Part shown: positions 13,329 through 25,131 of the stretch, in pieces
Position numbering within the stretch: position 1 is the stretch's first letter
How the letters are laid out: every line of letters starts with the position of its first letter
Assembly: GCF_932294415.1 (NCBI RefSeq)
Contig: NC_065535.1
Location: 30,046,782-30,110,781, forward strand
Direction: 5' to 3'
Length of the DNA: 64,000 nucleotides
Source of the DNA: Quercus robur
Taxonomy: Eukaryota > Streptophyta > Magnoliopsida > Fagales > Fagaceae
Notes under the pieces: generated by a model
Database searches by the model: none
Seen by the model: only the letters and a program-made list of their open reading frames with translations
What the model was told of the DNA's origin: nothing
Position numbers and translations under genes: made by a program

Positions 13329-16249
13329 ACGGCTTCATCTGTTTGCACCATCAAGGCAGAAAAAGAAAATATTTTTACCAACAATTGATGTGAATACCTT
13401 ATACATAATTCGATGACCTCTCTGATCTCCTGTTGTGAAATGTGTAGTAATGCCTAATTTTTTAATTATTTTTTCCCCTTTTTTTTTTCTTTTTCTGAAA
13501 GAGTTATTTTAGTGTATCATAATACATTGCCTTCCCATATTTTTAAAACGGTGGGCTAATTATTGTCAACTTATGCTTCTTGGGTACAATTTGTGGTAAT
13601 CTTTGTTACTTTCAATAATGTGATGCTGTCAAGTTGAATGACAAACAATCCTGAAATGTGTTATCCAGTTAATTGAATATTGCTACTAAGGAAAATAACT
13701 TCTAGGATAAAAAGTTTTGTGTTCTCCTGGCATGCAATTCTGTTTCAGCTCATTTCATGTAGACGGTTGGAGAAACCAATTAAGAAGGATTCACTTCTAC
13801 TAAGGGCTGTGAATTTTAGTTACCCTTTAACCAATCTTGGAGTATTTTTTCCTTTTACCATATCTGAAAGTTTTGTGCCTTTTTGGTATAAAATGAGTTT
13901 AATATCTAAGGCAGATTTGACTGAGTGTAATGTCAATTTGCTAGTAGTAATTCAACCAAATAATACTCCACTTCCCCAGTTGGTCCTTTTCAGAGCAATA
14001 ATCTACCCTTTGGTCTCACAGAAATGACACTACTCTTGGCCTTTAGAACTTTGAGGTCTTATACCCTTTTGATTACATATATCATATATATAATGGTATT
14101 ACACAACCTATTGCAGATAAGCTTAGGGTTCATAATCAAGACATACAGACAAAGCATGCTGATCTAAATTATCTTTGTTACTTTTTCCAATGAATGTGAA
14201 TATGTGATCATGTATGTCTGAACTCTGTAACAGCATCACATTCAGCCATGAACACAGGCTACATACTACCTTGTGGTGGCATACTTCAACTTGATAGATG
14301 TGATAGGTACATAGCACAGCACTTGACCAATTATAGAATATCATGAAGACTGATTAGATTGCACAACATTTTCTAAATCATCAAGGCATATTTGCCTTTT
14401 CCCATCAAGATGTATGTTGCGTTTCGGACAGAAACTCATTTTATGTGACCTTAGTTAGGTCACCTAGCATTTTCAATGGATAGGAAGTTGGGCATGCCTT
14501 CCAATTTCCATGTGTAGAGTACAACCTTTATATTCTTTCTCAACTACATCATATAAAAGTTCTCAGATAATGGCTAATTCTTCAGTCAGGTTTCTGCTTG
14601 TTTAGCTTATGTATAAACTACTTTAAAGTTTTATTTTTCAATTTTAGGTACATCTATACTTCTGTCAAACTTTTTTTTTAAGCCCAATAAGCCAATGAAA
14701 ATAAACTTTCCTAATTGAGTAAAGTCGGTCTACAAAGTTTCACAGGGTCTGCGTGATCATCTATCTCCATAGCAAGAACAAAAAGCTTGACAAGCTCAGC
14801 TAGCTGAGTCCTAGATTTTTTGAATTAAAATTAATTCCCTTGCACAGTTAAATTATCCCGAATGGGACAGCCCACAATAACTTGCGCTGCTTATAGCCAC
14901 TAAAGGTGATAGTGTTGCGCCTAGTACATATAGGAGGCTCAGTGGTGTATTAAGCTGGATTCGTTAACATTTTTTTTAAGGAAAGAAATGGGAAAGTTGG
15001 ATGGTCAACTTTGTATAAGGTTCTGTGATTTTTGTGTGATGATGTGACTGCACAGTCCCTAGAGTATGATTTAAAAGCCAACAAAGTTAAGAGGGTGGAT
15101 GAGTCTTCAATTCCATTCTCTTGAGGAAAAAGTTTGGCTCTGAACATGTTTGGAGTTTATGTTACTTTAACCCATGATTTGACGATTAAAGAGACAATTT
15201 ATGTGTAGTTTTAGTTACATAACTTTGTTAATGAGTCACGTGACTTGTATAGATAATATATATAAATAGTTTTATAAATTGCCGTGTAATATGCTTGGAG
15301 CCAAACATTGTTATTCTCTTGAAGCCCTCCCATATGTAAGAGGTGAGCTTTGTTCCTTACCATACAATAGGACATTAGAAAAAGATAAAAAAGGAGAATC
15401 AAAGGTAGGAAAAATACTGCTGTAAGGACTATGTAAGCTTGCAAAATGAACAGCAAACATCATGTGCACTTACCTAGTGTTTGACTATCGGATGTTGCAC
15501 TTATCCAGCATGCTTTATCATTTTGTAGCATGGCCTCTTGAAGGGAAAGCTAAGATTAGCTTAATTTGTGATGTTTTGATTTATAGTTTGACACAAAACA
15601 AGAAAGATGTATGCCATCTGATATAATCGTTAAAGTTTTTCAAACAAAATGACAGGGTTTTGCTAAACATCTATTGTTCAGTGAACTAGCAACCTCAAGA
15701 TGTCTAGGAAGATGTAGGGCTTGTATTTAAGTCACTTAACAGTTGCATTAAGTAGTTTCAGAGTTTCCAAACTATTTTTCTTCTCCAATTAATTGAAAAA
15801 AGTTATGTTGGCTTAAGCTTTTAGTGTCTTTGATTTAGGTGAGAAATCTAGGAAAAGTTGTACTTTCCCTCCATTAGTATTAGACTGACAGATGTAATGT
15901 CTCCCTAGTTTAGTAGGTTACAAACTTACAATGCCCCCTCTGCCTCTCCTTGTTTTTTAAGAGCACTTTATCCTCTTCTTTGGTATTTCTCCGTCAAATT
16001 AACAAAAAAAATTCATATATATATATATATATATAAAGTGTCTAGACTCTCAAGCTAATGTCGTCAGTCCCCTCCAATAACACACATCACTTGGACAAAT
16101 ACATCACACCCAATTTGAAGGGCTAATCGTTGTGCATGTGATGTGTTTGCTATTAAAGGGTTTTAATAAGGTTTTCACATGCCCAATAAATAATAATAAA
16201 GATGCTTTACTTATCTATTGACATCACTTTGAATGGTATATTAATCTAT
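13329..16249. other. Intergenic region downstream of the beta-amylase gene
   Basis: After the stop the sequence is AT-rich with no ORF of recognisable family. The first few hundred bases should hold the 3' UTR. An (AT)n microsatellite lies at 16015-16036. Nothing else was supported. Confidence 0.6.
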
Positions 16250-16912
16250 ATGAGCATCCACATTGGTGGATCTATAAATTTAATTATTTGGCACCACATA
16301 AACTACTTTATTTATTTTACCTTCTCATTTTATAAAACACCCAACATTAGTGGTTTTATTTTAGCTTTCAACACAATAAAATAATATATCTACTACAATA
16401 AACAACCATCACAACTACTACTATAGTGAGTTTGGCCTTCTATTTTTCTTCCCATCTGAACACACTTGACACATAAATTTGCAAAAAAAAATTCAAAAAA
16501 ATTCACAAAATTCCAATTTGCAAAACCCATAAAACAACCCAACACGATAAATCTGAAAACTGAAGAGAGCAGAGAGTCATTAGCTGAAAAATAGCATGCA
16601 AGGGAGAAAGAGGCAAGAAAAAAAAAAAAAAAAAAGCGTGCAAGAGAGAAAGAGGAAAAGAAAAAAAGAAAGAAAAAAGAAGAAGAAGAAGATGAGAGCA
16701 TGCAAGGGAGAAAGAGAGAGTGGGAGTATAATAAAATACAATTTTTTGCTTTAACTTTTTTGCTACAGTGCACAGCTTATAGATGGCTGTGCACTGTAGC
16801 AAGAAGCTTAAAAATTTTTGTTATGGCACCACTATTGTAGTATGCTTTTAAGTATTGGTAGTGCTAAAAATAGTAATATGACTTTTTAGCATTACCGATA
16901 CTAATGCTCTAA
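16250..16912. mobile_element. Possible non-autonomous DNA transposon
   Basis: The segment starts GAGCATCCACATTGGTGG and ends with ACCGATACTAATGCTC; the end reads GAGCATTAGTATCGGT in reverse, an imperfect terminal inverted repeat. Inside are purine-rich tracts (16600-16720) and a perfect 17-bp hairpin (16760-16802). No transposase and no clear target duplication were seen, so the borders are tentative. Confidence 0.35.
16760..16802. repeat. Perfect 17-bp inverted repeat (hairpin)
   Basis: TTGCTACAGTGCACAGC at 16760-16776 is followed by a 9-base loop and its exact inverse at 16786-16802. No T-run or gene end at this spot supports a terminator role. Confidence 0.8.
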
Positions 16913-18214
16913 TGATTGCTTAAACTTTTTCTATAATAAAAACCAAATATATAGATACTATTGAGTTTAGAAATTAGGTTGGCAAACCATGAATAAAATG
17001 TGTCTTGTATTTGTTTTAGAAGTGAGTTTTTATAGACATGACAGCAACCCACTTTCCACTTTTCAATTTCCCAGTTTTTGAAGTTCAATAGCTTTCGACA
17101 ACTGTTGATTGATTGAAAAGAGAAGCTTCCAATCGATCGAGCTTAGATTGGATTGATTAACATGAAATAGAAAAAAAAACATAAATTTAGTCCATTTAGC
17201 CCATAAAGTCGCTAGGGTTTTGTGCATCCAAGCTTATGATATATAAGAAAATCCTAGAGCAAGTAAATGAGACTTTTGAGAGAGCTTCTAATTGTAGATA
17301 TCAAGGTTTTGTGTCTCCTGCTCGCAAAAGTCACTACAATGTTCAAGATTGAAGCTTTATTAAGAACCGTTGTGTGTAGTTGCTCAAAATCTAGAAGAGT
17401 GAGTGCTAGACTAGAATCTTCCAGTGGGTACTTAAAGTCATGGATGGAGGTTTGCGTACTACAAACTCCCATAACTGAAGAAGTTCATGGATTTAGAGCT
17501 ATATTAGGTAATGTCAATAAGTACTACTAGTCAATTTAGTGTTGGGTAATTTTATCTTGTATAAACCTTGATTCAATTAATGGATTTGTTTACTTTGGAG
17601 TTGGTAAGGTCAAACCCTCCTAGTGATTTTTACTTTGGAAATGTTGTTCTATTGAATTTCCTTGGGGTCATCATATTAATTGTTTGTTTATTTTTCTCCA
17701 TTGCTATTTATTTTTGATTGCACAATATTAGTTATTTCATGTTAATTAGAGGCAGTGTATCATTGAATTAATTAATAACTTAGCCTTAATATTGGTTAAC
17801 CGGTGTTTTTGTGGTCTAAAAAATTAAACCAACAGATACATACTAGAGTAATATTATATATGTGAGATTAGACTATTGAATTTGATGTACGTAATAAAAT
17901 TTTAAAATGTAATATCCATCATCTCTGATTTCATGCTTTCAGATTTGATACCACATTTCATTACATTCACAGTAATAGTACTAATATGTTCAAACATGAA
18001 AGCACCATGCAATTAGCAATTAAAGATGGATTGAAACTTGCATTGTGCCAATAGCTCATGTTTATGATAATGATTCTCTTGACTCTGTATTGTGATTTAA
18101 AGCTAAGATATGGTTGAGTTGTGAGACGTGTATGCATATAATATGCAAAGCTTAGGCCATGCAAGCATTGACTATTATACTTCTGTAAGGTTAAATTTAT
18201 TCAATCATTAGTTG
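16913..18214. other. Intergenic region, no gene recognised
   Basis: AT-rich sequence. The longest open stretch (17254-17530, both strands) shows no known motif and no codon pattern of a real gene. Confidence 0.5.
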
Positions 18215-19275
18215 GCTTTATTCCGTGTCAAATTTGTTTGTAATTCATCATTTAAAAACCCTGTATTTAGGTGGGAATCATGTAAGGGTAGTGTGTGAGA
18301 GAGTATGAAGAAAAGCTCAAGAGTGTGCACTTAAGAAGAGCCTCGCAATTGGATCTCGCAACTGGCAAGTCGCCAAAGCTGGCACACGTGTAAAGCATGC
18401 AGGGGAGTTGAAAGGTCACGCCAGCTGTTGCACTATAAGACAAAACTTCCAGTCTGGTTAGGCAGTTAGCTCGCGACTCAAACTTGCAACTCGTTCCAGT
18501 CGTGAGATCGAGTCGCCAGAACATCCTGTTTGGTTGTAATTGACTTTTCGCATTCCATACACACCCTACTATAAATACCCTTATACCCACGAAATGTAGA
18601 GAGCTTCCAGAGAAAATTTTGAGAGAGAAACCCTAGAGAAAAACAAGATTGACTCATCCACAATTTTCATCATTTGATTCTCCAAATTCCTCTACTCTCA
18701 CCCTTTCCATTGATACATTATTGAGAGGTACATTAGCCAAATCCTTATCTCACCATACCCATATCTGTGAGAGGGTATTTTGGTACTTGGAAAGCAGTTC
18801 GGAAGGGACCAATTCATTTTGGTTGATGCAATGGGTGATTGTGAGATCCAGTAAGCTAGAGAAGACAAGGTTTGGTGTAACCATGTTGGAGCAAGAAGCT
18901 TAGAGGGCTTAGGTGCACTGAGTAGATTAGGCTTAGAGGATCTTCTGCTATTCATGTATTCCAACTTTATTCTCTAGTGGATTATTGACCGCTTGGAGGG
19001 CGGCGGAGGAGAGGTTTTTCGCCGAGGACTTCGGTTTCTTTTTCGATAACACATTGCTGTGTTGTCTTTGTATTTGCATCTCTCTTCCCTTAATCTTTAC
19101 CTTTTAATTACTGCTGTGATTGTGATTAATTTCGGTTTAGATTGTTTTACCAATTCTATTTTAGCTTATTTTCATATTCCGCACATACATTGTTTGTTTA
19201 TAAGCTTGTGTTGGTAATTTGTAAATTGGGGTTCTAAATGTTCATAGGTGTTTTACACATTATTTGAACTTTCAA
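18215..19275 (+). mobile_element. Probable solo LTR (copia-like), borders approximate
   Basis: This GC-richer block is unlike its surroundings. It has a clear TATA box (CTATAAATA at 18569-18577) followed by a leader-like stretch with GAGAGAGAAACCCTAGAG, as seen in plant LTR promoters and R regions. It then has the GCTTGGAGGGCGGCGGAGG segment and a long T-rich tail. No gag or pol flanks it, hence a solo LTR. Target-site duplication was not found, so both ends are uncertain; a genome-wide self-comparison would define them. Confidence 0.55.
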
Positions 19276-20108
19276 CTTCCATCCAAATTAAGAGTTGCTT
19301 TTAATAAAATAAAAGTCAATTTAGGTTTCAATGTTACAATAAGTTTGTTTAGTTGACTTTGTGTGGATAATTGCTAATGGGTACTGCTTTTGCATCATTT
19401 TCTCATTCTACAAAGCTTTTGATTAGACTGCACCATGAAAATTTTCATGAATTCATCACGTCATACCTATAATGAAAGCAGACTTCCCTTATCTATCAGA
19501 TTCATTCTAACACTAAATACCAAAACATCCACCATGAGTTCTAAGATCAGAATTTTTGTTCTCATCTTCATCATCCTCTTTATTTATATGCCTTCAGGTC
19601 AACAAGTTCACATTGTGTGCTACTCAAATATGTAAATATTCATTATTAAAAAAAAAAGAATATTCAGCTTAGGTAACTAATATTATCTTTTTTACTCTCC
19701 TGTAGCTAGGCGGAGTCAAAGGCTTCATGGGTGGTGTGAATCCTACAAACTAAGTTAATTGCATGCATGCAAAATACAAGTCTGCTGTATAAACTATGAA
19801 GTCCTATTTGGTATAATAAGCATTGCCACATAATTTCACTCTTAATCATAGAGCTATAATGTATATAATGAAATGTACAATCAACCAAAATTTATCATAT
19901 TTGAAATAGAACTAGAAGAAATGGTTCTATCCTATTTTTATTTCTCAAACCAAGAGATCCATAAATCAGGATCCTAATGCATATCTAATATCTATGATAT
20001 CTTATATATATAAAACCGAGTTAACTTTAAAGAATAACATGTATAATTAATAAGTAACCACAACTAAAAAGATTGGGCGTGGAGATATTCTTTAACATAT
20101 ATTCTTTC

Positions 20109-20804
20109 TGTAGGGACACGTTTCGCGACGAACCACAGTAGAGTTGGGTTCGCACGTGAAAGGACCCAAACAATATCATTTGTAGAGAGTGGATTCGAAA
20201 GGCTAGGCCTTAGTTACCCAGTGGTGGTTCTGGTGGTGTTCATATGTGATTTAAGCGCTTTCATCCTTGGAGCCTTTCTTCTGGAGGTAGACTGGGAGCC
20301 CTTTTCTTCTGGAGGTAGACTGGGAGCCTTTTTCTTCTGGAGGTAGACTGGGAGCCTTTTCTTTTCTGGCCAGTCGTCCCAGCCCCCCCTCTATATTATT
20401 TATTTTTTCTTTTATACTAGTCTGCGTTCATTTTCCTTCGTCCACGTGTAGGGTCGACATTTCCAAGACTGATACTTATCCTGTCAATCCCAACCCAAAG
20501 TTGTTGGGAGTGGTTAATAAAGTTAAAGGATAAGGCTCTGTTAGGTGCAGAGATATGCATGGGGAAGATGGTAAAGGCAGCTTTTCCTAGATATTTTAGA
20601 TTTCCCTTCAAGCATGTCCCTTTACCGTTTTGCCCCTCTTCTTGGTGGATCTTTGGGTCAGCCGAGGACTGCACTGTCCTCGGCTGCTTCTCCGGGCCAA
20701 TTGGGCCTTATTATTCTTGAGCTCGGGCTATGACCTTTTTCGGCTTAGGCCTTTGAACTCTCCATCAGCAAGTGGGCCTGGCCCATCAATTATTGGACCC
20801 CACA
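20109..20804 (-). repeat. 3' LTR (left copy) of the non-autonomous element
   Basis: 696 bp. It contains three tandem copies of a roughly 27-bp unit with TTCTTCTGGAGGTAGACTGG (20277-20365) and an 11-bp inverted repeat CAGCCGAGGAC / GTCCTCGGCTG (20659-20669 and 20676-20686). A minus-strand TATAAAAG lies at about 20409-20416. An 85-aa minus-strand ORF present in both LTRs has no known domain and is probably incidental. Confidence 0.9.
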
Positions 20805-21140
20805 ATAGCCCCTCAAAACCCTGCTGTCCGACATCATGGTTGGAGAGGGGGGTTTTGGTAATACCGAGCCTTTATTATGGCTCATTTAATTCATCCCTTG
20901 ACTGGTGCTGGCGACTCTTCACCTGCCCAGGGAATGTACCGGCCTACAAGACGTTTCCCTTGATTTGCGCACGATGCGTTTATACCGTTTGGTTATCTGA
21001 AGCGCGTCTTTAATGTCTTCCCTTTACGAGGCCTCCCAGATTCAACGGTTTTTGATGGCGTGGGGGAATGAAATGGACGCATTCATGTTTGCAGATTTCC
21101 TTGGAGATCTGAACGTATTACGTACTCTTTTCCTCGTCCC

Positions 21141-22060
21141 CTATATAAAGAGAGAAGATAAAAGCTTACTTTCTCATACCTGAGTCCCTCAGATTCCTCC
21201 CAGAGTCCACTTCTTCTCTTTGGTTATACCTTATTCGATAGAAAGTTCACCACAGTAGTCAGCCATGAACAAACCACTTCATTCCCAAAAACACCATGTC
21301 CTAATAAAGTTCGAGATGGCTCGGTCAGGGCAAGGATGGCGGAGACTCAAGATTTGTCTCCCCTTCCTTTTAGCTAAAATCCGAAGCAGGGACTCGTCAT
21401 ATCTCACTTTCGGTGTGACCGAGTCAAAGACATCCATTATCACCACCCTCTGCTCTGCCATGAGCATATCTAACATGGCTCCAGTGTGTTAGGAGTCAAG
21501 ACTGGGGCAGGGACTAAGTGCCCCTGCTTCTTCCTCTCTTCGTTCACTGGCGCCTCCTTCTGCCTCTCTTTCTTCTTCTTTCCACCACCAGATCCATCCT
21601 GGTGCTTTTCCTTCTCCCTCTTTTGCTCATTTTTCTTTCTTTTCATCTCTTCCCTCTTCTTCTCCTCCTTCTTTTACTCATGTCCTCCATCTTCCTCATT
21701 CATGTCCTCCATCTTCTGCTCATGTCCTCCATCTTCCTCATTCATCTCCTCCATCCTCTTCTTCCTTTGCGCTCCTTGATGACAAGAGCTTGCTGAAGTG
21801 CTTCCATGTGTTTCAATTCTTCTTCCTTCTCCTTCATCTTTTTCCTAAGAAGGTTCTTCTCCTGATATGAGCAGTACTGAGGCAGAGATTGGAGAGACTT
21901 TGAAGGCGAGTTTAAAAGACACCTGACTGTTTACTTATCTGTATTGCGGATGCTATTGTTGCTTTGGCAGTTCATCTTTTGTATAGGCTTGTTTAAGCCC
22001 TTCTTTGTACGTTGTAATAATTTTTCATATTAATAAAAGTTGATGTTACCTTATTTCGCA
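21141..22060. other. Internal unit A of the non-autonomous element (antisense gene-like unit)
   Basis: Read on the + strand there is a TATA-like CTATATAAAG at 21141-21150, a leader, a 75-codon ORF (21265-21492) and an A/T-rich end with AATAAAAG near 22033. Read on the minus strand, 21490-21870 is a charged, Glu/Lys-rich stretch with a repeated NEEDGGHE segment, from a GGAAGATGGAGGACATGA repeat. Unit B resembles this unit. I do not recognise a protein family in either direction. Confidence 0.4.
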
Positions 22061-22369
22061 TGTTATGTTTTTATGTTTTTACGAGTTTACAAACGCTGCT
22101 CGGCACCATAATATAGCATTTGAATCAATGATAACTAAGGCTAAAATGTTTGCTAATAAAAAGGTGTCACCATAACTTTAATAAAATTATTTAAAATAGC
22201 AAAGGCGACCAGTGAGGAACGAAACTCACCTTAAAATTAGCCAAGATGAGGACTAAGTGCTCGATACGGTGTAGGAAGTAACTATCCGAGGACATGTCAC
22301 TCGCCAAATGGACAGTTTCCTTAGGTTAATGAAAGTTGGGTCGTTTCGCCATCTTCTTGACACACTGGC

Positions 22370-22560
22370 TTTAACCTTTACAGTATTTGAGCCGAGAATC
22401 TTCCCCATTCGAGTAGTCGGTTTCCCAAAAGGCTTGAGTCCGAGGACTTCGTAACGCCTGGGTTCTGTCTAAAACTTAGATTTTTTCTCAGTACTTGGTT
22501 TCCCCATAGGCTTGAGTCCGAGGACCATGCAAGTCCTAGGCTCTGTCCAAAACTTTTTGG
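22370..22560. repeat. Two diverged copies of the 80-bp repeat
   Basis: GGCTTGAGTCCGAGGAC appears twice (about 22430 and 22510) within sequence clearly related to the 80-bp array units at 23921-24880, but more diverged. They lie between internal units A and B. Confidence 0.65.
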
Positions 22561-22879
22561 GTTCAGTTTCTCCCTTTCCTCAGATATTTCACGAGGTGCC
22601 GAGCAGGAAGTTTTCCTCGGCAACGGTTATTCCTCGGCGTGGGCCATTGCCCCTGGGCCCCCATGCAGAACAGGCCTGGGCCGCGAATTCACTTGGCCCA
22701 CAACTTAAAGGGTATTTATGTAGTTTTTGGTTACGCAGTACTTTTTGGCGTCCCAATGTTCGAGGTGCACCTTCCAGAGACTCCTTTAATCCCCTGGTTG
22801 CAGGTGGCGTTGGAGATTGAGCCAAAGCCATCTTGTCTGTAGCGTTCCTTGGGACGCTGCGAGAATTAAATGCCACCAC

Positions 22880-23530
22880 CTTATCTCTTTAAATAAATGG
22901 GAGAGCAAGTTACTTCACCTTCGCACCAATTCTTTAGTTTTCTCCCAAATCACAGCTCCTATACTCAGTGCTGTCCTCCCTTAGCACAACATGTTTGAGG
23001 CGAGGGTTGGGAAGAAGGAACTCTCTCCGCCACGGAAGCGCCGTGCCCTCATGAGACTCAAAATAGTGAGGTATGGGCACAGGAAGCATAAGTTCAAGAG
23101 AATACTCCATTTCGATCGAGGGGAAAGGATGTCTCTCCCCCTTTTAGTCAAAATCCGAAGCAGGTTCTGTTCATGCCAGAATTTTGGTGTGTCAGAAGAA
23201 AGATTCTCCGTCATCAGCGCCTCTGCCTTGTGGCGGGCAAATATTTAGAGAAAGCCCCTCAACTTCCAACTCCCTGCACCTTTCCTTCAGCGGTGTCAGG
23301 CTCAAGTTGGGTCTCTTTTGCTGTTTGAGTTGTGGGCATGAGAAAGCATTGAGGAAGAACAAGGTCTTGGAGCTGTAGCCAACCTCTCCTCTGATCTACT
23401 TCCTCGGCTTTATCTTATTCTCTTGTATCTTCATTTCTTTTTGGTTATGTAGTGAGCTTTGACACAAACTGATTCCAGCTTTTCATTGTACGCTGTACTA
23501 TTTCTTTGTTTTAGTAAAAAAAAATGGAAA
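22880..23530. other. Internal unit B of the non-autonomous element, diverged copy of unit A
   Basis: A + strand ORF (22991-23248, 85 codons) contains LPLLVKIRSR followed by NFGVSEERFSVI, aligning with LPFLLAKIRSR and TFGVTESKTSII of unit A. The minus-strand translations also align (LLRILTKRGRDILS against LLRILAKRKGRQILS), so coding direction cannot be decided by eye. It ends with a TTTTAGTAAAAAAAAATGG stretch like a polyadenylated end. Confidence 0.4.
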
Positions 23531-23920
23531 TTTCTTTGCTTGTTTTGAATACTGTTCCTTTGACAACACTACTTTGTGAATGGGTGTGCTCCATGTGTGT
23601 TTCTCCTCGGCGGTATTTAAAGCAAGAACTCTTGAAACACAATCCAACTAATTCTAATTTACCGACACTATCAGGCATAATAATAATACCTCATAGTAAG
23701 TTAAACTTAGGAAACTAACCGAGATAACGGTTGAACGTTCTGTAATAAGTGCGAGAACACTGTCTGAGAACGACAAATTCTAAATAATTCACCGAGGGAG
23801 TGACCGAGCATTGCATGACTTCGATTATGCTTTTGGAAACACGTTACTCCATTCCGTACTGGTCCCTTTAGTGTTGAGGATCCGAGGGCAAACTAGAGAA
23901 TCCATGTAACATAGTTTTTC

Positions 23921-24880
23921 CTTTATAAGTAGTTGGTTTCCCCAGAGGCTTGGGTCCGAGGACCATACAAGGCCTTAGTTCTGTCCAAAACTCGTATTGT
24001 CTTTGTAAGTAGTTGGTTTCCCCAGAGGCTTGGGTCCGAGGACCATACAAGGCCTTGGTTCTGTCCAAAACTTGTATTGTCTTTGTAAGTAGTTGGTTTC
24101 CCCAGAGGCTTGGGTCCGAGGACCATACAAGGCCTTGATTCTGTCCAAAACTTGTATTGTCTTTGTAAGTAGTTGGTTTTCCCAGAGGTTTGGGTTCGAG
24201 GACCATACAAGGCCTTGGTTCTGTCCAAAACTTGTATTGTCTTTGTAAGTAGTTGGTTTCCCCAGAGGCTTGGATCCGAGGACCATACAAGGCCTTGGTT
24301 CTGTCCAAAACTTGTATTGTCTTTTTAAGTAGTTGGTTTCCCCAGAGGCTTGGGTCCGAGGACCATACAAGGCCTTGGTTCTGTCCAAAACTTGTATTGT
24401 CTTTGTAAGTAGTTGGTTTCCCCAGAGGCTTGGGTCCGAGGACCATACAAGGCCTTGGTTCTGTCCAAAACTTGTATTGTCTTTGTAAGTAGTTGGTTTC
24501 CCCAGAGGCTTGGGTCCGAGGACCATACAAGGCCTTGGTTCTGTCCAAAACTTGTATTGTCTTTGTAAGTAGTTGGTTTCCCCAGAGGCTTGGGTCCGAG
24601 GACCATGCAAGGCCTTGGTTCTGTCCAAAACTTGTATTCTCTTTGTAAGTAGTTGGTTTCCCCAGAGGCTTGGGTTCGAGGACCATACAAGGCCTTGATT
24701 CTGTCCAAAACTTGTATTGTCTTTGTAAGTAGTTGGTTTCCCCAGAGGCTTGGGTCCGAGGACCATACAAGGCCTTGGTTCTGTCCAAAACTTGTATTGT
24801 CTTTGTAAGTTGTTGGTTTCCCCAGAGGCTTGGGTCCGAGGACCATACAAGGCCTTGGTTCTGTCCAAAACTTGTATTGT
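23921..24880. repeat. Twelve tandem copies of an 80-bp repeat
   Basis: CTTTGTAAGTAGTTGGTTTC recurs exactly every 80 bases at 23921, 24001 and on to 24801, with few substitutions per copy. Each unit includes GGCTTGGGTCCGAGGACC. The array sits just inside the 5' LTR (right copy) of the minus-strand element. Units have no stop in any minus-strand frame, so long repeat ORFs appear in all three frames. No CRISPR-type spacers are present; units are contiguous. Confidence 0.95.
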
Positions 24881-25131
24881 TCTTTATTTATTTATCTTCC
24901 GAAGGTTTAGCTCCTCGAACAAGGTGGGGGAAGCCAGCCTGATGTTTGAAGCCCCTAGACTTGCCCATGCCATTGACACTGTGAGACGTAGCCCCTAGTG
25001 GGAACTTATGTTGGAATAGCAACAATGTGTCGCCGGTCATAAAGGCACCCTCATAGACCCTTGTTCGACAGAAGCTCAACTTCACCACCGCTCGAGCTAA
25101 CGCGCAAGCCTTTCCCACAGACGGCGCCAAT

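Noticed and set aside
16393-16802. Minus-strand ORFs of 126 and 99 codons
   Set aside because: Driven by a low-complexity purine tract (poly Ser/Phe translation); no domain.
20417-20674. 85-aa ORF repeated at 25440-25697
   Set aside because: It is duplicated only because it lies in the LTR; it has no recognisable motif.
23868-24868. Long minus-strand ORFs (306, 297 and 173 aa) as real proteins
   Set aside because: They are overlapping frames of the 80-bp tandem array and have no independent start, domain or conserved context.
23921-24880. CRISPR array
   Set aside because: Units are contiguous 80-bp repeats without variable spacers, in a eukaryotic retroelement.
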